A stretch of DNA of 64,000 bases from Synaphobranchus kaupii (lineage: Eukaryota > Chordata > Actinopteri > Anguilliformes > Synaphobranchidae): positions 20,807,218-20,871,217 of the forward strand of contig CM056391.1 of assembly GCA_029718625.1 (NCBI GenBank), written 5' to 3'. Positions 11,700-34,315 of the stretch are shown here, piece after piece (position 1 is the stretch's first letter; each line of letters starts with the position of its first letter). Below the pieces are notes generated by a model. It was not told the DNA's origin, made no database searches, and was given only the letters and a program-made list of their open reading frames with translations. Position numbers and translations under genes: made by a program.

Positions 11700-14417
11700 T
11701 AAACTTCCCGTGCAGTTATGTTTATTTCAACTATACATGCTGTGTTAAAAAACAAAAATGGACAAAAAGAAAACATACAAAACCAGTAAGCGGAAATTAT
11801 TTACACATTCACAGTACAAGTTTACAACATATCTACACGTTAAAATACTCTGTAAAACATACAACTGTTTTCCATCTGCCAATTTGCACAGTATTAAAAA
11901 AATGAAATGTTGACAATTTTCGGTTTATTTGCACACAAAGCATTACAACTGAAATGTGAAGGAGAAAATCAGAATAAAGACTGAATTCATACTGCAATAT
12001 ACAAGGCAGCTTGACAATACAGACTTCCTCGGATCAAATACACGTACGGCTCTCTCTCCGTACGAAAAATGGTTATTTGCAGGTAGTGACATCCAACTTC
12101 ATGAATAAGCAATTTTTCAAATACAATCATTGTTTGTAAACAAAATATAACTTTGGGCTCATACAGACAACTATCAACTCAGTTTAAGTACACGTTAACT
12201 GTAAGATACTGAAATGTAGCAGTGGCCTCTTCAATAATTGAACTGAACATACTTTTTCCGTGTACCAAATTGAAAAAAAATCCTCATGTTGGAAACCAGC
12301 TCATCTCTATACCCTGCTGAGTAAGCTACATTAGCCATGAACCTGGTCAGACTGTACATATATCCAATTAACCTGATTTCTCTATGTTACACTGACCTCT
12401 TTAAAAGTACTAAAATGGACTGAATTAAACACAATTTCAACAGTTTCATTTACAAATCCAAATTCATCAGGCTAACAGTTCAGTATGAAAAGGAACACAT
12501 TTGTCTTGCACCCAATTATTACAACTTGCCTGCTGCATGGCACCTCAGTGTTGCAAATTAGCACCCTGTTTAAAGCACATGGATTGTGCATAGTAAAATG
12601 GTGTATGACAGGGGAAGCTTGAAAAATAAACTATAGGTCAATTAAGTGAGGCCATCATTATTTAGACTGATCTCGTATCCTGAAATGGAATGTTTGTCAC
12701 TAAATCGGCTCTCATTTCCTCAAACCTGCAGTTTTGAGAGTAGAACTTTCCACACAGCCTCCTCCAATGACTCACAGTAATCTAGTGAACACAATGTATA
12801 ACGTTCAAGAAAAATGAACAGTTTCTACATTTTACGATCAATAATTGAATAAGGCACACAATGCACAGATTCAGGTAAACTTGCCTAAAAAATATTTATG
12901 TATTTATATATGTACACAATATTGTCATTACCGGCATGACTTTTTTATTTTTCTGGACACACTGGTTACTCGTAACGATTGCACAATTATCGTTTGAAGT
13001 TTAGCTGCTGAGTTTCGCTCACGTTTCAGGAAACTAAGTAAAGCAACTTTTTTTTCCCTTTGCAGAAAACTAGAATCGGTACAAATGTAGTTATGTTTGT
13101 TTTTAATTCCCATGGACACAGAGACAAAGGCTATAGTGACAGACATGCATTTTGGCATACAGAGATGCACTGTCTGAGGTCCTTCAAAGATGAGCCTCTA
13201 TTCAAAAACACATGGCAGCCATGCAGTCCAGGCCTCGATGAGGCCGAGGGCAAGACCATCGGGGAAAGTGCCACCTCTGGTCGAACTTCGATTCACCCAG
13301 GCTGTTTCCTAAATGACCAGCGTCCGCATTTTTAATGAAACCATCAGAGACTCCCTTGAAACCATATGGTCACCCACAAAGACGGCAAGCACACAATGAC
13401 CTGCCTGATGAACCTCTCATTAATGTAGCTGCAGAGACCTGACACCTAGAGGACCAGAATGCGCACATAAGACACCCAGAGCTAAATGGAAGCAATGCTT
13501 TTGAGTCCAAAATGCACAAACAACATTGTCATATTAACCAATAGCAGCAAATACGTTTAGTAATTTACCAGTGAGTTAAAACTGTAGTCCAAGTAGGCAC
13601 CCTGGACATTCAGCGCACGTACAGCTAACCCCCGCGATTAATGTCTGTACATGAATTTCAATGAATTTACATGAACGTCCCTCAATGTCCATAAAAATCT
13701 AATATTAATGTACCTTAGAAAGTAGTTTTACGACTAACAAGTTGTTCTCATTTTTAACTGACTGACTACACAACAGACATTATAAGTGCATCCTATTGCC
13801 TGTGTGAATGTTACACACAGGACTAACCTTCATCTTGAGGCCAGTATTTGGCCCCAAAAAGAAATGTCTCTGCTACAATCGTCTGTAGATGCATTTTTAG
13901 TCAAGGTCATATGTTTGTGATTCCATATATATATATTACGTTTAATGCTTTAGATTTCTTTGCCCAGCTTGACAAATGCATACATTTGTTCTCGTTTAGT
14001 GAATGTTCACATTTAATGGGAAGACAGTGGCAGTGAGTAATGAAACTCATTCTTCAAGTATTCTTGCGTGTTAAATCTCTAATGCCGGAATGGCAAACCT
14101 GCATAAAATGAACAATCAAGTTCCTTCATGCAGTTTGTTCTCTGTGACTAGATACACCAACACAACAGATGTCAGGACCAACCTGTGTCCTCGGGCAGAA
14201 AACGAATACTTTTGAATGGGCCTGTGGTTTACACTTTGAAAAAACGTAAAATGAAACAAGGATGAGACACTGCCTGAAGTAGCTTCTTTGGCCACTTGTA
14301 GTTTCCCTTTTCAAATGAGCAGTCAGTTGGGACTTCAGCAACATCAAAATCCCTCCTCAGGCCTTAAACCTAAAGCCGCGAGTTCTTCCATAGAGTGAAA
14401 CCAGCTGTGCGCAGTTT
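11700..14417 (-). other. sema6d: Probable sema6d 3' UTR
   Basis: The 2.7 kb downstream of the stop is AT-rich, free of recognised transposons and without a plausible coding exon. AATAAA on the minus strand occurs at 11924-11929 and 11721-11726, followed by suitable cleavage sequence. A 3' UTR of 2-3 kb is usual for semaphorins. The true end could lie at any earlier AATAAA, for example near 12945, so the boundary is inferred. Confidence 0.45.
11721..11726 (-). terminator. Candidate distal poly(A) signal of sema6d
   Basis: AATAAA on the minus strand in the context GTTGAAATAAACATAACTG. An alternative AATAAA lies at 11924-11929. Chosen only because it closes the long AT-rich downstream block. 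Confidence 0.35.
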
Positions 14418-24158
<9,741 letters not shown>

Positions 24159-24209
24159 GGCTCACGCAAAGAGCTGACACTTCCTGTTCCGCAAAAATGT
24201 TGATGCTAC

Positions 24210-27200
24210 CTGGAAATAAAAAAGCACAGAAACACCAGGGAATGCCGAGAGCAGCTTGACACCATTTTCCTTTTCCCTTTCTCGCCACACCTAAATGACC
24301 TTCCTACATTCACCTCACCAGCCGCTTACTTATGGAAGATAATAGCCAACCTTGTGCTCCCGTCAACCCCAATCGCTGGTAACATTTCTGCCTATGTCCT
24401 GACAGGTGCTAATTTTGCACTAAGAGGTCCAGCATCATTACTTGCCTATGATATAATTTTGCACCCTGTCAAGTCCAGAGAAATTGGTGCTGGGTTCCTT
24501 CAGACAAAGAGCTATGAAAGAGGAAGTGTGTGCTACTCAGCGCAGGGGCACACGGTCTCTATTCTTCTTCAACCGTTTGTGGAACGACGGGTTAGAGGTG
24601 ACCCTTTGTTATTAAGTTAATACCGTGCACAACATTTCCAGAGATGCTTCTGTGGCAGCGCGGATTCAAGCCTCCGCTTCACGCCAGTTTGAAAGCATGA
24701 CTGATGAGTCCGGCGTGGCTGGGCCACGTCCCGAGGTAACAGTGGTCGGAGACCAACCGTGTGCATATTAATGAACATTGTACAGTCAAATATTTATAAG
24801 GCAAACAAATTATTCATGAGGAAGGAGCCCGAATGGATGTGAACGGTTTACAGGGGGGAAAAACAAACAGCCAAGAAAATGGATTAGCCGGCAGCGTGCG
24901 GCGCAGCAGATAGGGGCCTGGTGCACCGCTGATGAGCGGCTCTCCCAGGCACGCCTGGCACATCAGCATTGACGCTTTTTCAATTAGCCCCGGCGCACAC
25001 CTGCTCCCGGTCTGCAATGAGCATCGACTGCCGATGCATTTAGAGATCTGATAGATCGAGAGCGGAGGAAACAGCGGGGGGGGGGGGGTTCAGCTTTTCC
25101 ATATCCGTTAATGTCAAACTATAATGGCTTTTAGTGGTATGGGCAGGCAGTATGTTTTCATGTGCTGGAAAGGTCAACAGAGCATGTGTGCCACACTTGG
25201 TCCACACAGCCCTCTGGTCTTATTTATTAACATATTGCCATAGAGTCTGTGGAGTGCTGCCTGGCCCCTGTGCAAATTGATCCCTTTATCCGAAGAGGAT
25301 GTACAGTACAATGAGCATCCTCTATAGAGACAGGATTTCTCCCCATTAGAGCCACACTTGAGAAATGACGTTTTCAGTCGCCTGGCAACAAAATGTCCAG
25401 CAAAGGTAATGTAGATGCTAATTTAATAGAAGTCAATGCAACTGAGAAGGGAGCAACTTTGTAACAAAGTTACCAAAAACCAGAGATCTATAAAGAAGTG
25501 CAGCAGTAAGCAGCTCATACATTTTAACTAAATCAGAGGAACCAAAGGGGACGTGTCATGGGAGAATGCTAATCTAGCGCCAGGCAAATCAATACAGGTC
25601 GTCACAATGCTACACTCTTCAGCTGCATTTGGAAAGATTTCTTAAGCATTTTCATGACATAAAACTATCAATAATGTCACAATCTAAAGTGGACTACCCC
25701 CCCCCATGGCCCCAATGCGTTTCCTCCATTGATTATTCATGATCACATTAAAACGGGAGCAGTAGGTGCAACTCTATTGTTGCTTGATTTTATATCAGTA
25801 TTATAAGGTGGGAGGAGACTGGGATTCCTGAGTAACCTAACGCAATACAGAAAAACGAGTCATACAGAGGTCAAACATCTCAAATTACTATTCAGTCCAC
25901 AGTAAGAACAATGTTTTTTTTTTTTTTTTAATGGAATATCCCGGCTTCTTATTTTTGCCCTCAAGTGCACGGGCCTCAGCAAATCCTAAGACTCAAGGCA
26001 GCGTGCTAGTCACGCAACATGTTACCGTTGAGTATTTCCCTACAATCACTCTGAAATTGCTTCATTATTACAGGGTTTTTCAATGTTCTACACTCACGCA
26101 ATTTCTCGGTTGATGTTGGCTTCGTTTCACAAGGCTAAAGAACCTTTGGCTCCAACATTTTGTTGGAATTGCAAGCTTGTGGTTTTTGCTTGGTAGGTCA
26201 CTGCCTGCAGTAGAAGACCTACCACTGCATTCTTGCAATGATGTCTTGCTGCAGAGATTGCTGCAACAAAAAAATAGTAAACCTTTTTTTTTTTGTCTTC
26301 TGCAACACGAAGGCTCGTCATGACTGAACAATAGATGTCATTTCTTGGGTCACTTTTGTTGTCATCCTGTCCCATGCTCTGCAATAAAACCACTGAACAT
26401 GAAATCAGATAACTGGCAAATTGGTTTTCAGGCCTCTTACTTTTGTGCAGTATTAAGGAAAGATTTAATGCTCCTTTGAAGCACTGGAGGGAGAGGCTGT
26501 TAAATTGAATGTACAACATCACTGTGTTGTCAAAATCTAAGGTTTCTAGAAGGCAATCACAGCCTGCTCAGAGGAGATCAGAATGAACTTCAGCAGTGGT
26601 GGTAAAATGATTACTCCTCTTCTACTTAAATAATAAGAACATATAATCTTTTGGTATTTGCTCAAGGATTAGATGCTAGGGGTTTGAACTTGTTGCTTTT
26701 AAATGTCTGGCAAAGGGACTTGGCTCTTTACTGCTAAATGGCAGCTCCGCCCACCTTCGTGAGAACTGCACAAACGGGTGGGAGAGTTTTTCACATCAGA
26801 ACTCCCAATCTTAATACCCTACAAAAAACCTTGTGCTGCAGGTGTGTCTTCTAATAAACGTGTTTGGCATTGCAGGGTGGGACAACACAATAGAAACTTC
26901 ATGTTCTGGGTGTTAACTTTAGTTATATGGTCTGACAATGGCGTCAGCAGTGTGGAGGAGGGAAATTGCCGCGGCCAGCTGTATTGTTAACAGTCCGATG
27001 ATCACGATGAAGCCTCTGAAGATTACAGGGCCAGGCAGCCTGTTGTGGTCAGTGACAAGGTGATTGATGACTCATTCACAATGTCGAGTTATATAGAACA
27101 GGAGAAGTTCACTTTGGGGTTGTTAAAATGCTAATCGCGACTGGTTAACAATAGATGTGACAAACACTGGGCAATGAAATAAATAAACCTCAGAACTACC

Positions 27201-28820
27201 CTATTTACAGAGCAATTTTAATCCCTGAGGCTATTTAAATATTTACTTCCCCGAAGCAGCAGAGGGCAACTGTACGCTATTATTCAGCTCATTACGGACT
27301 TATCTCCAGCGTTTTGGAAGTTGCTGTAAATCATAACACAAAATATAATCGTACCTATAACTTGCCTACTCCTGCCTTTAAAAGGCAAGGGGAACTAGTA
27401 GGTAAAGTAATTAAATTATTTTTTAGCCCAAATATTGACAGTATAAAGCTTTTTAAAGTATCTTTACGTAATCTTAACTTCATTTGCTTCTCATATACAT
27501 ATATATATATTACATTCATGTAAATTTAAACGCACTCTGCTCTCTTTTATCACTGAACTGAAAATAAGAGTGAAAAAGGTGACTATAGATGAAAAAACAA
27601 GATAATTGGGTTAAAGCAAGATTGCATGGTAATGTTATAACTGGTTGTAAATTCCGAATAGCCTAAACCTTAAAAGACATTTGTAAAAAATAATTTTGGT
27701 GCAGGACCTGTATTTATTGTATTCAGCATTGATCCATGGTAGTTTCTTGAGTCCGTTAGAAATACAAGTAACAAATGTTGGGGAGCGGCAAATGACAAAA
27801 GGCAGCCTAATGTGTTTGCATATAAATTGATTATTTTGCCACAACATGTTTTCGGGTTGGGCAGGGAATTCTGAAACTGATATAAAAATAAGAATTTGAC
27901 AGATAATTTAGGCCTATATTAAATAACAATTTGTTATAGACTAGCTACCTGAATTAAACGATCCAATGTAGCCTATACGTTCGCCTTTAAGCAGCCTAGT
28001 AAAATGTTAGTGAGCGGAATGAAAACTTTAGAACTGAACTGCTGCTCATATGAAAAGCCATTTATGGTCATTATATCTTTATAGGAAAGAGCATAGTCGC
28101 TGTAGTAGAAGGTTACGGTACGGAAGCCTATTAAATATCCGCTGCTCTTTTGGAGGATGCTTTGCCTATAGTAGCCAACCATGTTTGGAGTTTGTCCACA
28201 CTGAGGCTACACAAAAAATACGTGCATTTGAAGACATAAAAAGAATATCATCTTAAAAGAAAATCTTAATTTATGTCCACAATAAATTATTTAAATCACG
28301 CCGTCATGCTATCTGTCTTTTATGACCATGTACAATTTCGAACTAATATTAGAAAAGTGTAGTCTAGCCTACTTTAAACTAAGAGAAAATGAAACCTCGT
28401 GACTAATGAAATGATGTTGTAGCCTACAGTGAGTATATTAAGCAATTCGCAGCTTGTATTCTCTGATTATTTACCACCAGCTGTAGGAGAGCAATGATTT
28501 CAGAACAAGAGAAAACGGGCAGGCAAGATATGTCATAGATACTATTGTACAAACTATCGATATAGCCTACTCTGTTATTCAATTAGCTATCAACTATCAC
28601 CTGAATACAAACCCGAGGCCAAAATAAAATAGCCTAACTATAAGACACATCACGACATCAACCAATCACACGTGAACCTTTACCATACAAAATGGCAATT
28701 TGAATTATGACTTACTAAAAATTTTATTTAATGTAATTTAACGCGCGCGCACACACACACACGCGCACACACACGGAGAGGTGAAAATATCTCAAAAGAA
28801 GGAAAACACAGTCATCCTAC
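24210..28820 (-). other. Probable 5' UTR intron of sema6d, nothing coding seen
   Basis: About 4.6 kb between the acceptor at 24210-24211 and the candidate donor at 28820. No exon or complete transposon was recognised. It contains a G-run at 25076-25088, a T-run near 25915-25930 and a CG/CA repeat at 28741-28774. The stretch at about 24750-24850 has homeobox-like cores (TAATGAACAT, AATTATTCAT) and may be regulatory. Confidence 0.4.
28741..28774. repeat. (CG)n/(CA)n microsatellite
   Basis: Alternating purine-pyrimidine tract of CG, CA and CG blocks. It lies 47 bp from the candidate 5' exon donor. Confidence 0.9.
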
Positions 28821-29083
28821 CTGAAGACTCTCAAACATTCATGAAAGCTATTGTAAGGTCCTGTTAGATGTCGAAGTACGTTTCCTTCTCTCTCATCAAT
28901 CCGTTTGATCAAATTCACACATCTTACATGGACTCCATGGCGATTTCACTGCGAGTTGGAACTTGTTTCTTTATCCAGTTGTGGAACCTCAAAATGAATT
29001 CCGATGCAAAGAAAGGAGCAGTTTCTTTCACTCGTCAATCTATCCGTCGTCAGGCCCATTTTGAACCTTCTGATCTTCAAAGC
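28821..29083 (-). other. Candidate sema6d non-coding 5' exon with upstream ORFs
   Basis: The exon ends in a good donor, CTTCAG|GTAGGATG (GT at 28820-28819), and may begin after a TCTTCAG acceptor near 29084. It lies upstream of the first coding exon, which needs a partner because it starts with an acceptor. It contains a 37-codon upstream ORF (ATG 29059, stop 28946-28948) and a 4-codon one just after it. The evidence is splice signals and position only; the acceptor is uncertain. Confidence 0.35.
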
Positions 29084-29525
29084 TGAAGACCGATCAAATA
29101 GTACCACAGCTGCCCAATCCCCCTCACCTCAAACCCCCCTGTCATTAAGTTTACAAAAATCTGAAAACACTAACAAGCAACGAAGCCTGCGCCATCGCAT
29201 TAGTGATAGTGGGCAATAGTATTAAAATTAATATTTTGCAAAACGTTTTACTAAATGGAGGAAACGATCACGTAGCCTAGTTAATTAATGTGTATACTCT
29301 TTGAATATAGGCTAGTAGCCAAACAAAATATCTCGTTGAGTGGGCTAGCCTACTATTTTACTTTTCAACGAGACGAAGTAAGAACGTATTCTGTATAGTC
29401 CGCCTGCAACAGACTTCGTTAGTGTTGGCAAATCTTTTTTTCTTTTCAGGTTAACATAGCTTTTCCCGAGGAAAAAGAATCGGATCTCAGCAGTAAAAGT
29501 ATCTTTCCAAAAACACGCGACTCAC

Positions 29526-29790
29526 CTCATCTGAATTGGTGGGCTATTTTGTATCCCCGTGTGTTGCTTGCAAACCAAATCGGCAACTCTGTTAACTTGC
29601 TTCCCAGACGATGCCAGGAGAAAAACAAACTGATGCACAGCAAATGGTGTAATTCGATCCATTCTGAGTCAATCCATCAAGAGAGCAGCCCGCTGCCTAC
29701 CAATAAGCCGTGCTCTGCCTCGAGTCCCTCCCCCAATCTTTTCTCCACTGTTTTTTTCCCCGAGATGTAGGATTTGGCTCCACTCCCTGC
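29526..29790 (-). other. Candidate first (non-coding) exon of sema6d
   Basis: On the minus strand the block ends with a strong donor, GATGAG|GTGAGT (GT at 29525-29524). Its base composition is more balanced than that of its neighbours, and an inverted CCAAT (CTTATTGG) lies near 29705. The first exons of SEMA6D are non-coding in other vertebrates. The start of transcription is not defined, and other promoters further upstream are possible. Confidence 0.35.
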
Positions 29791-29860
29791 TCGACCGCTT
29801 TTTCCCCATTAGAAGTGAGGCCCCCAGATTATAGCGACCCAGCCCCCCCCCAAACACACA
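29791..29860 (-). promoter_or_regulatory. Candidate sema6d promoter
   Basis: A TATA-like CTATAAT lies on the minus strand at 29828-29834, preceded by a G-rich tract (a C-run on the plus strand at about 29844-29852) and followed by the candidate first exon. This is inference from motif order; no CpG island is obvious here. Confidence 0.25.
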
Positions 29861-32569
29861 CACACCTCCCTCCCCTTAAGAATCCTCCACCCATAAAACC
29901 TGATTGTTAAATATGAGATTATAGGTTGCCATAGAAGAAACACGTTTGCTAACAGTAAGGTTAGGTCAATATCTGATCCTTTTTATTTATTATTATTCTT
30001 AATTGTAGGCCTAATCTTTATAATAATTAATAATAATTTCATAATTACTAAACCTTTTACCAGAGGTTTCCATACGACTGATTTCCTAAGGTAAAGACGA
30101 CAAGGCCAGATACTTGTAGCCTATACATGAAGTGTTTGAATTGTAGGCTATTTGAAGTAGACTAGGTTGTTGCCGATGACTATGCAAATGGTTAGAAACA
30201 ATGATTAGTAAAGACTTGTTTAGTTTAGTTAATTATTATTGCAGACTAGGCTATACGTTTTCCACATTGAATGTGAAGCGTCTGTCAATACTTAAACCCC
30301 GTTGAAAATATTTAAAACAATATGTCCAATTATGTGTGCACAGCAAAACTGGGAGCCACCTGTACAGAGAGATCCCTTTTCCATAGGATTAAGTAGTCGC
30401 CCATTTATCCTGGCGGTTAAAACTGCAACACACGCCCGATCTTGGATTGCTATGTTTTTACTGCTATTGCGTTCTAATAAAGAGTTATGTTCTCACATAA
30501 AACACCAGAAAGTATCGAATATGTTAAACAAAACAAAATTGGGGAACTTTGTTAACCATGCATACTTTACCATGTTTAAACAATTCATTATTACTCAGAG
30601 CAGCATGTACAGTTGGTTCTCAATGCTCCACTTTTATGCTATTTTTGTATCTGCTTATAATTCTGCATAAAACATTGAATAAGGTTTATTGTAACGAAAT
30701 CCATTACTAACAGTTACCTTGCATTGCCATATTTGATGGCAAAACACACTTCTGGGATAGTTAAGACTGCCCTGCTCTTGGTAGCTATTGTCAAAATAAT
30801 ATTGTCCTATTAGCCTAGTTTGCCAATGAAAATCACATCAGCTGCAAGCCCTTGTTTCTGCTGATGGGAAGTTTGGAGGGTAAAGGGTGAAAATAAGGCT
30901 GACTGACATTCAATTATATTCTGGTGGAATGTTCTCCATAATGCCCTGGATGTGTCAACCCATTATTCCTGAGTGTATGAGTGCCATTAGTTGGCCAGAC
31001 TGAATTAAAACTATTGGCTAATTGTCTCAGAGCACCAACAATTCCCTGTCATTATTGTATTTATGCAAATGAGTGCTTTAGCTCTCCCTGAGATTTTCTT
31101 ATCATCACATTATCAACACTTTCCATTTACCATGTGCAACCTAGGCACGTACAAAGGGCCTTTCACACTGGTAAACAGAAACTGCATTGAACTGTATCTG
31201 GCTGGATCCCAGCTCCTGTCGGAAAGCAAAACTGTTTTGACCAAAGACCCAGGGTTCTGGCTCTGTACTGAGCCAGAGCATCTCACCTTAGAAACACCCA
31301 TAAACACTTAAACTGTTAGCTGTCACTCATTTGCACCACATCTGCTGTATGAGTACCCCCCCCCTCCATTTGGATTTAAAAGTATTTAAAAGAAGTGATC
31401 ATGAAGGCTTCTATATGCTTCTCTCTACATGTGTCTCCCCACCGCATAGTAATAATGAACCCTGAACATCAGATAAGCATCTTATCTTAGTTGTGAAAGG
31501 GGGAGGTGAACAAAAGTTCACCTGTGAAAATAATTATTGTGGTACGATACCATAGCAGAATCACATATCAACAATAAATTCTACAGTAGGTCCTCAGTTG
31601 GCCTGAGTATTAATGGATGTCTATTGATATGTAATATAGAATTAAAGCTGGCTGATAATGTAGCTGGAAGAAAGTCACAATACAACAGCTGTATTCTAGA
31701 AAAAAACCCAACACCAACTGACTCAGTGGAAATGATCTGTTGGTGTGGAAGCCATGGATGCCAGTGCGTCGGCAGGCTAACCTGGGTCTGAGTCTCAGAC
31801 GGGAGAAAGTGTCGGATGTCGCCGTGATTTATCAAATGGAATGTCCCTGCAGATGGCGTGGAGATGGGAGTCTTAGCAGCTCGGTGCATTTGTGTGACGA
31901 ATGGGGGTGCAGGCCAGGGAAGTGCAGAGATCTGCTCTTAATCAATCAGCATGGTTCACGGTGGAGCCATTTTGCTGGGATCTGGCCACCCAATTTGACA
32001 TAAGGGGAGAGCCGTTAAATACTAACCACTGAGAATGGATGTGCCTGCTCTTCTGTTATGCAGGGATATATTAATTTCCACATTGATATTGAATACATTT
32101 AGTAAAAATAGTAACACACCAATATAAATATTAGAAAGAACGTTTGAGGGTATCTAATCGAAATCACAATTTATATTTAGTCTATTAGCAAGGGCTGCAC
32201 TATTAATTTCTACAAGCAGCAAAAATATTCCTCCAAATGTATTTTCAAGCTGCATTCCAGTGATTCTTTTTTTTATGTTCATCAATCTCATACAACACTA
32301 TAGAAGACTATTTAGTGCTATTATACTTGTAAAGGGAGGGTAGACAGGTATCACTGAAAACACGGGTACCAATCATTTTGACACCTAGCTTTTTGGGAAA
32401 TAAAAATAAAATTGCTCTCACCAATTGTATTAGCATAAAGAATATATTTGCATTTTGAGCATAAAATAGCTCATTACCTGTTTAATTTATGCAGCCTTTT
32501 TGCTCATCTTTGTCAAGGGTGGCAACAATTTTGGAGGTAACTGTAAATGGTGTAATGGGGAGTGGCTTG

Positions 32570-32606
<37 letters not shown>

Positions 32607-33940
32607 ATGTGCGCGTTTGTGTGTGTTACTTGGCTCCTCGTTTCCGACTCAGATGTTTAATAATGCTCCTGTGGGCCAGGTTATACACGTTGGGACATAT
32701 CCAGATCAGTCCTGAAAGACGTCAGCTTATGGTGACTTCCGCTTATTTATATTTAGTCCTTTACATATACAAGTACGCTCTTTTTCCTGTGTACTTACTC
32801 CTCACCATTAGGTTTTATGAGATCATATTTTACATCACTTGTTTTTTCACTCCTAAACATGACCCTCCCCTGAGTAGACCTACGCTCAACAATCTCCGCT
32901 GCATCATTCCTCTCCACCGCTGGGTCCTGATGGCCAAAGCTATTATTGTGTCATTTTCTGCATATAAAAAAGCTGCATTCACATTCTTGTTGACTGTGAT
33001 GTTGTGGGTCTGATGAATTTTTAACAAAAATTTCCACTTTTTAAAGAAGATGATCACAGTTGGCATGGAGCTGAGTGTGCAGCGAGTTTTAGCCCCACAA
33101 GTAATTATCTTGACAGATCTAGAATAGCTGTCCACCACACATCAACCATGGCCTTACCCCCTTTTTCATTTTGCTATGTAATGTGAGGTTTTCTCATTTT
33201 GTAGGAAGATGATGCGACTCATAATTTGAAGGTAACCTTGTCCTGTATGCTGGGGCAAAAGGATGCCTGCATTATGACCGAGTATGACTCATGTGCAGCC
33301 CAAGCAGAACAAAATCTTATTTTTTCTGTAGCATATTTTTAGAAATTTACATCATGATGTCAACTGGGGGTTTTGTCATTTAATTTAAATTGATCACCTT
33401 CAATACATTTATTTTCCCTATAAAACAAATAATGTTTCTGCTTAAACGTCATTACAGTCATTACAGTTTAGTCTCACGATTTATTCTATTTATTTTGTCA
33501 AGATTTCTGATGGCTATAGAGCATTTGCTTTATGTTTTAATTCCTCTTAAATATGGTTTCTGCATTACCTGTGCAATATATTGTTCGTATGTCAACATTA
33601 TCATTTCCGTTTGGTGCAGAATGTGTGAGCGATGTACTGTATAACACACGTTTGTGTAGTTGTGTCCTGCTCTCAGCAAAGCATGTACTGTTGCATGCAC
33701 GGCCAGTGCCTTTAGGAGGCCATGCGTATTTACACAGCATACAATGCCGGCTGACAATATGGCACGTCATTAACAGAAAGGATCTATATGGCATATAAAT
33801 GCATACTACATAAATTGTGGATTTAAATATTAAAATGATAGGTTATGACCAGACGTCTCATTAAACTCATTTACACTGCTCGGTAAAGGAACGTTAACAC
33901 ACGAAACACATAAAGACAATAAATAAACGTGTCCCATACA
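29861..33940. other. Upstream intergenic region, no gene recognised
   Basis: AT-rich unique sequence. Only a GT repeat at 32572-32627 stands out. Short open frames carry no recognisable protein. Confidence 0.5.
32572..32627. repeat. (GT)n microsatellite
   Basis: Pure GT for about 32 bp, then imperfect with CA and GC interruptions. Confidence 0.92.
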
Positions 33941-33944
33941 TCAG

Positions 33945-34315
33945 GATGACATTCCGCTCTCCTCTGGGCCCCACAGGCAGGCAGGCACACGGACAGCTGT
34001 CAGAAGGAGATGTGCTGACTACACCCCGAGCGGCCACGAGAGAGTGTGGGCGTGAGGGCAGGTGTGGCATTCTCAGACGGCCCTGCCGGACGCAGCCCCC
34101 GGACGAGCCCGGGACAGCTGTGGCGTGGTGAGCCGAGGTTCCCACAGCCAACTGCACCCACACCATCCCCTGGCCCTGGGCCAGAATAAGCACCATGGCC
34201 ACTGATCTGCCATGCAGTCCGCGTTCCCCCCCTCGCCCTTCCTAGCGGGCCCGCTCATTGTGCATGCTGCATGCAGACTCTTCCTAGATCATCCTCTCGC
34301 GGAGCTCGGCTTTGG
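33945..34315. promoter_or_regulatory. CpG-rich block in an AT-rich desert
   Basis: About 370 bp with high GC and, by eye, some 20 CpGs (clusters at about 34026-34036, 34085-34110 and 34297-34308), while flanks on both sides are AT-rich. No recognisable repeat, protein or strong splice donor. It could be an unmethylated enhancer, an alternative promoter or simply an isochore fluctuation. Confidence 0.35.
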
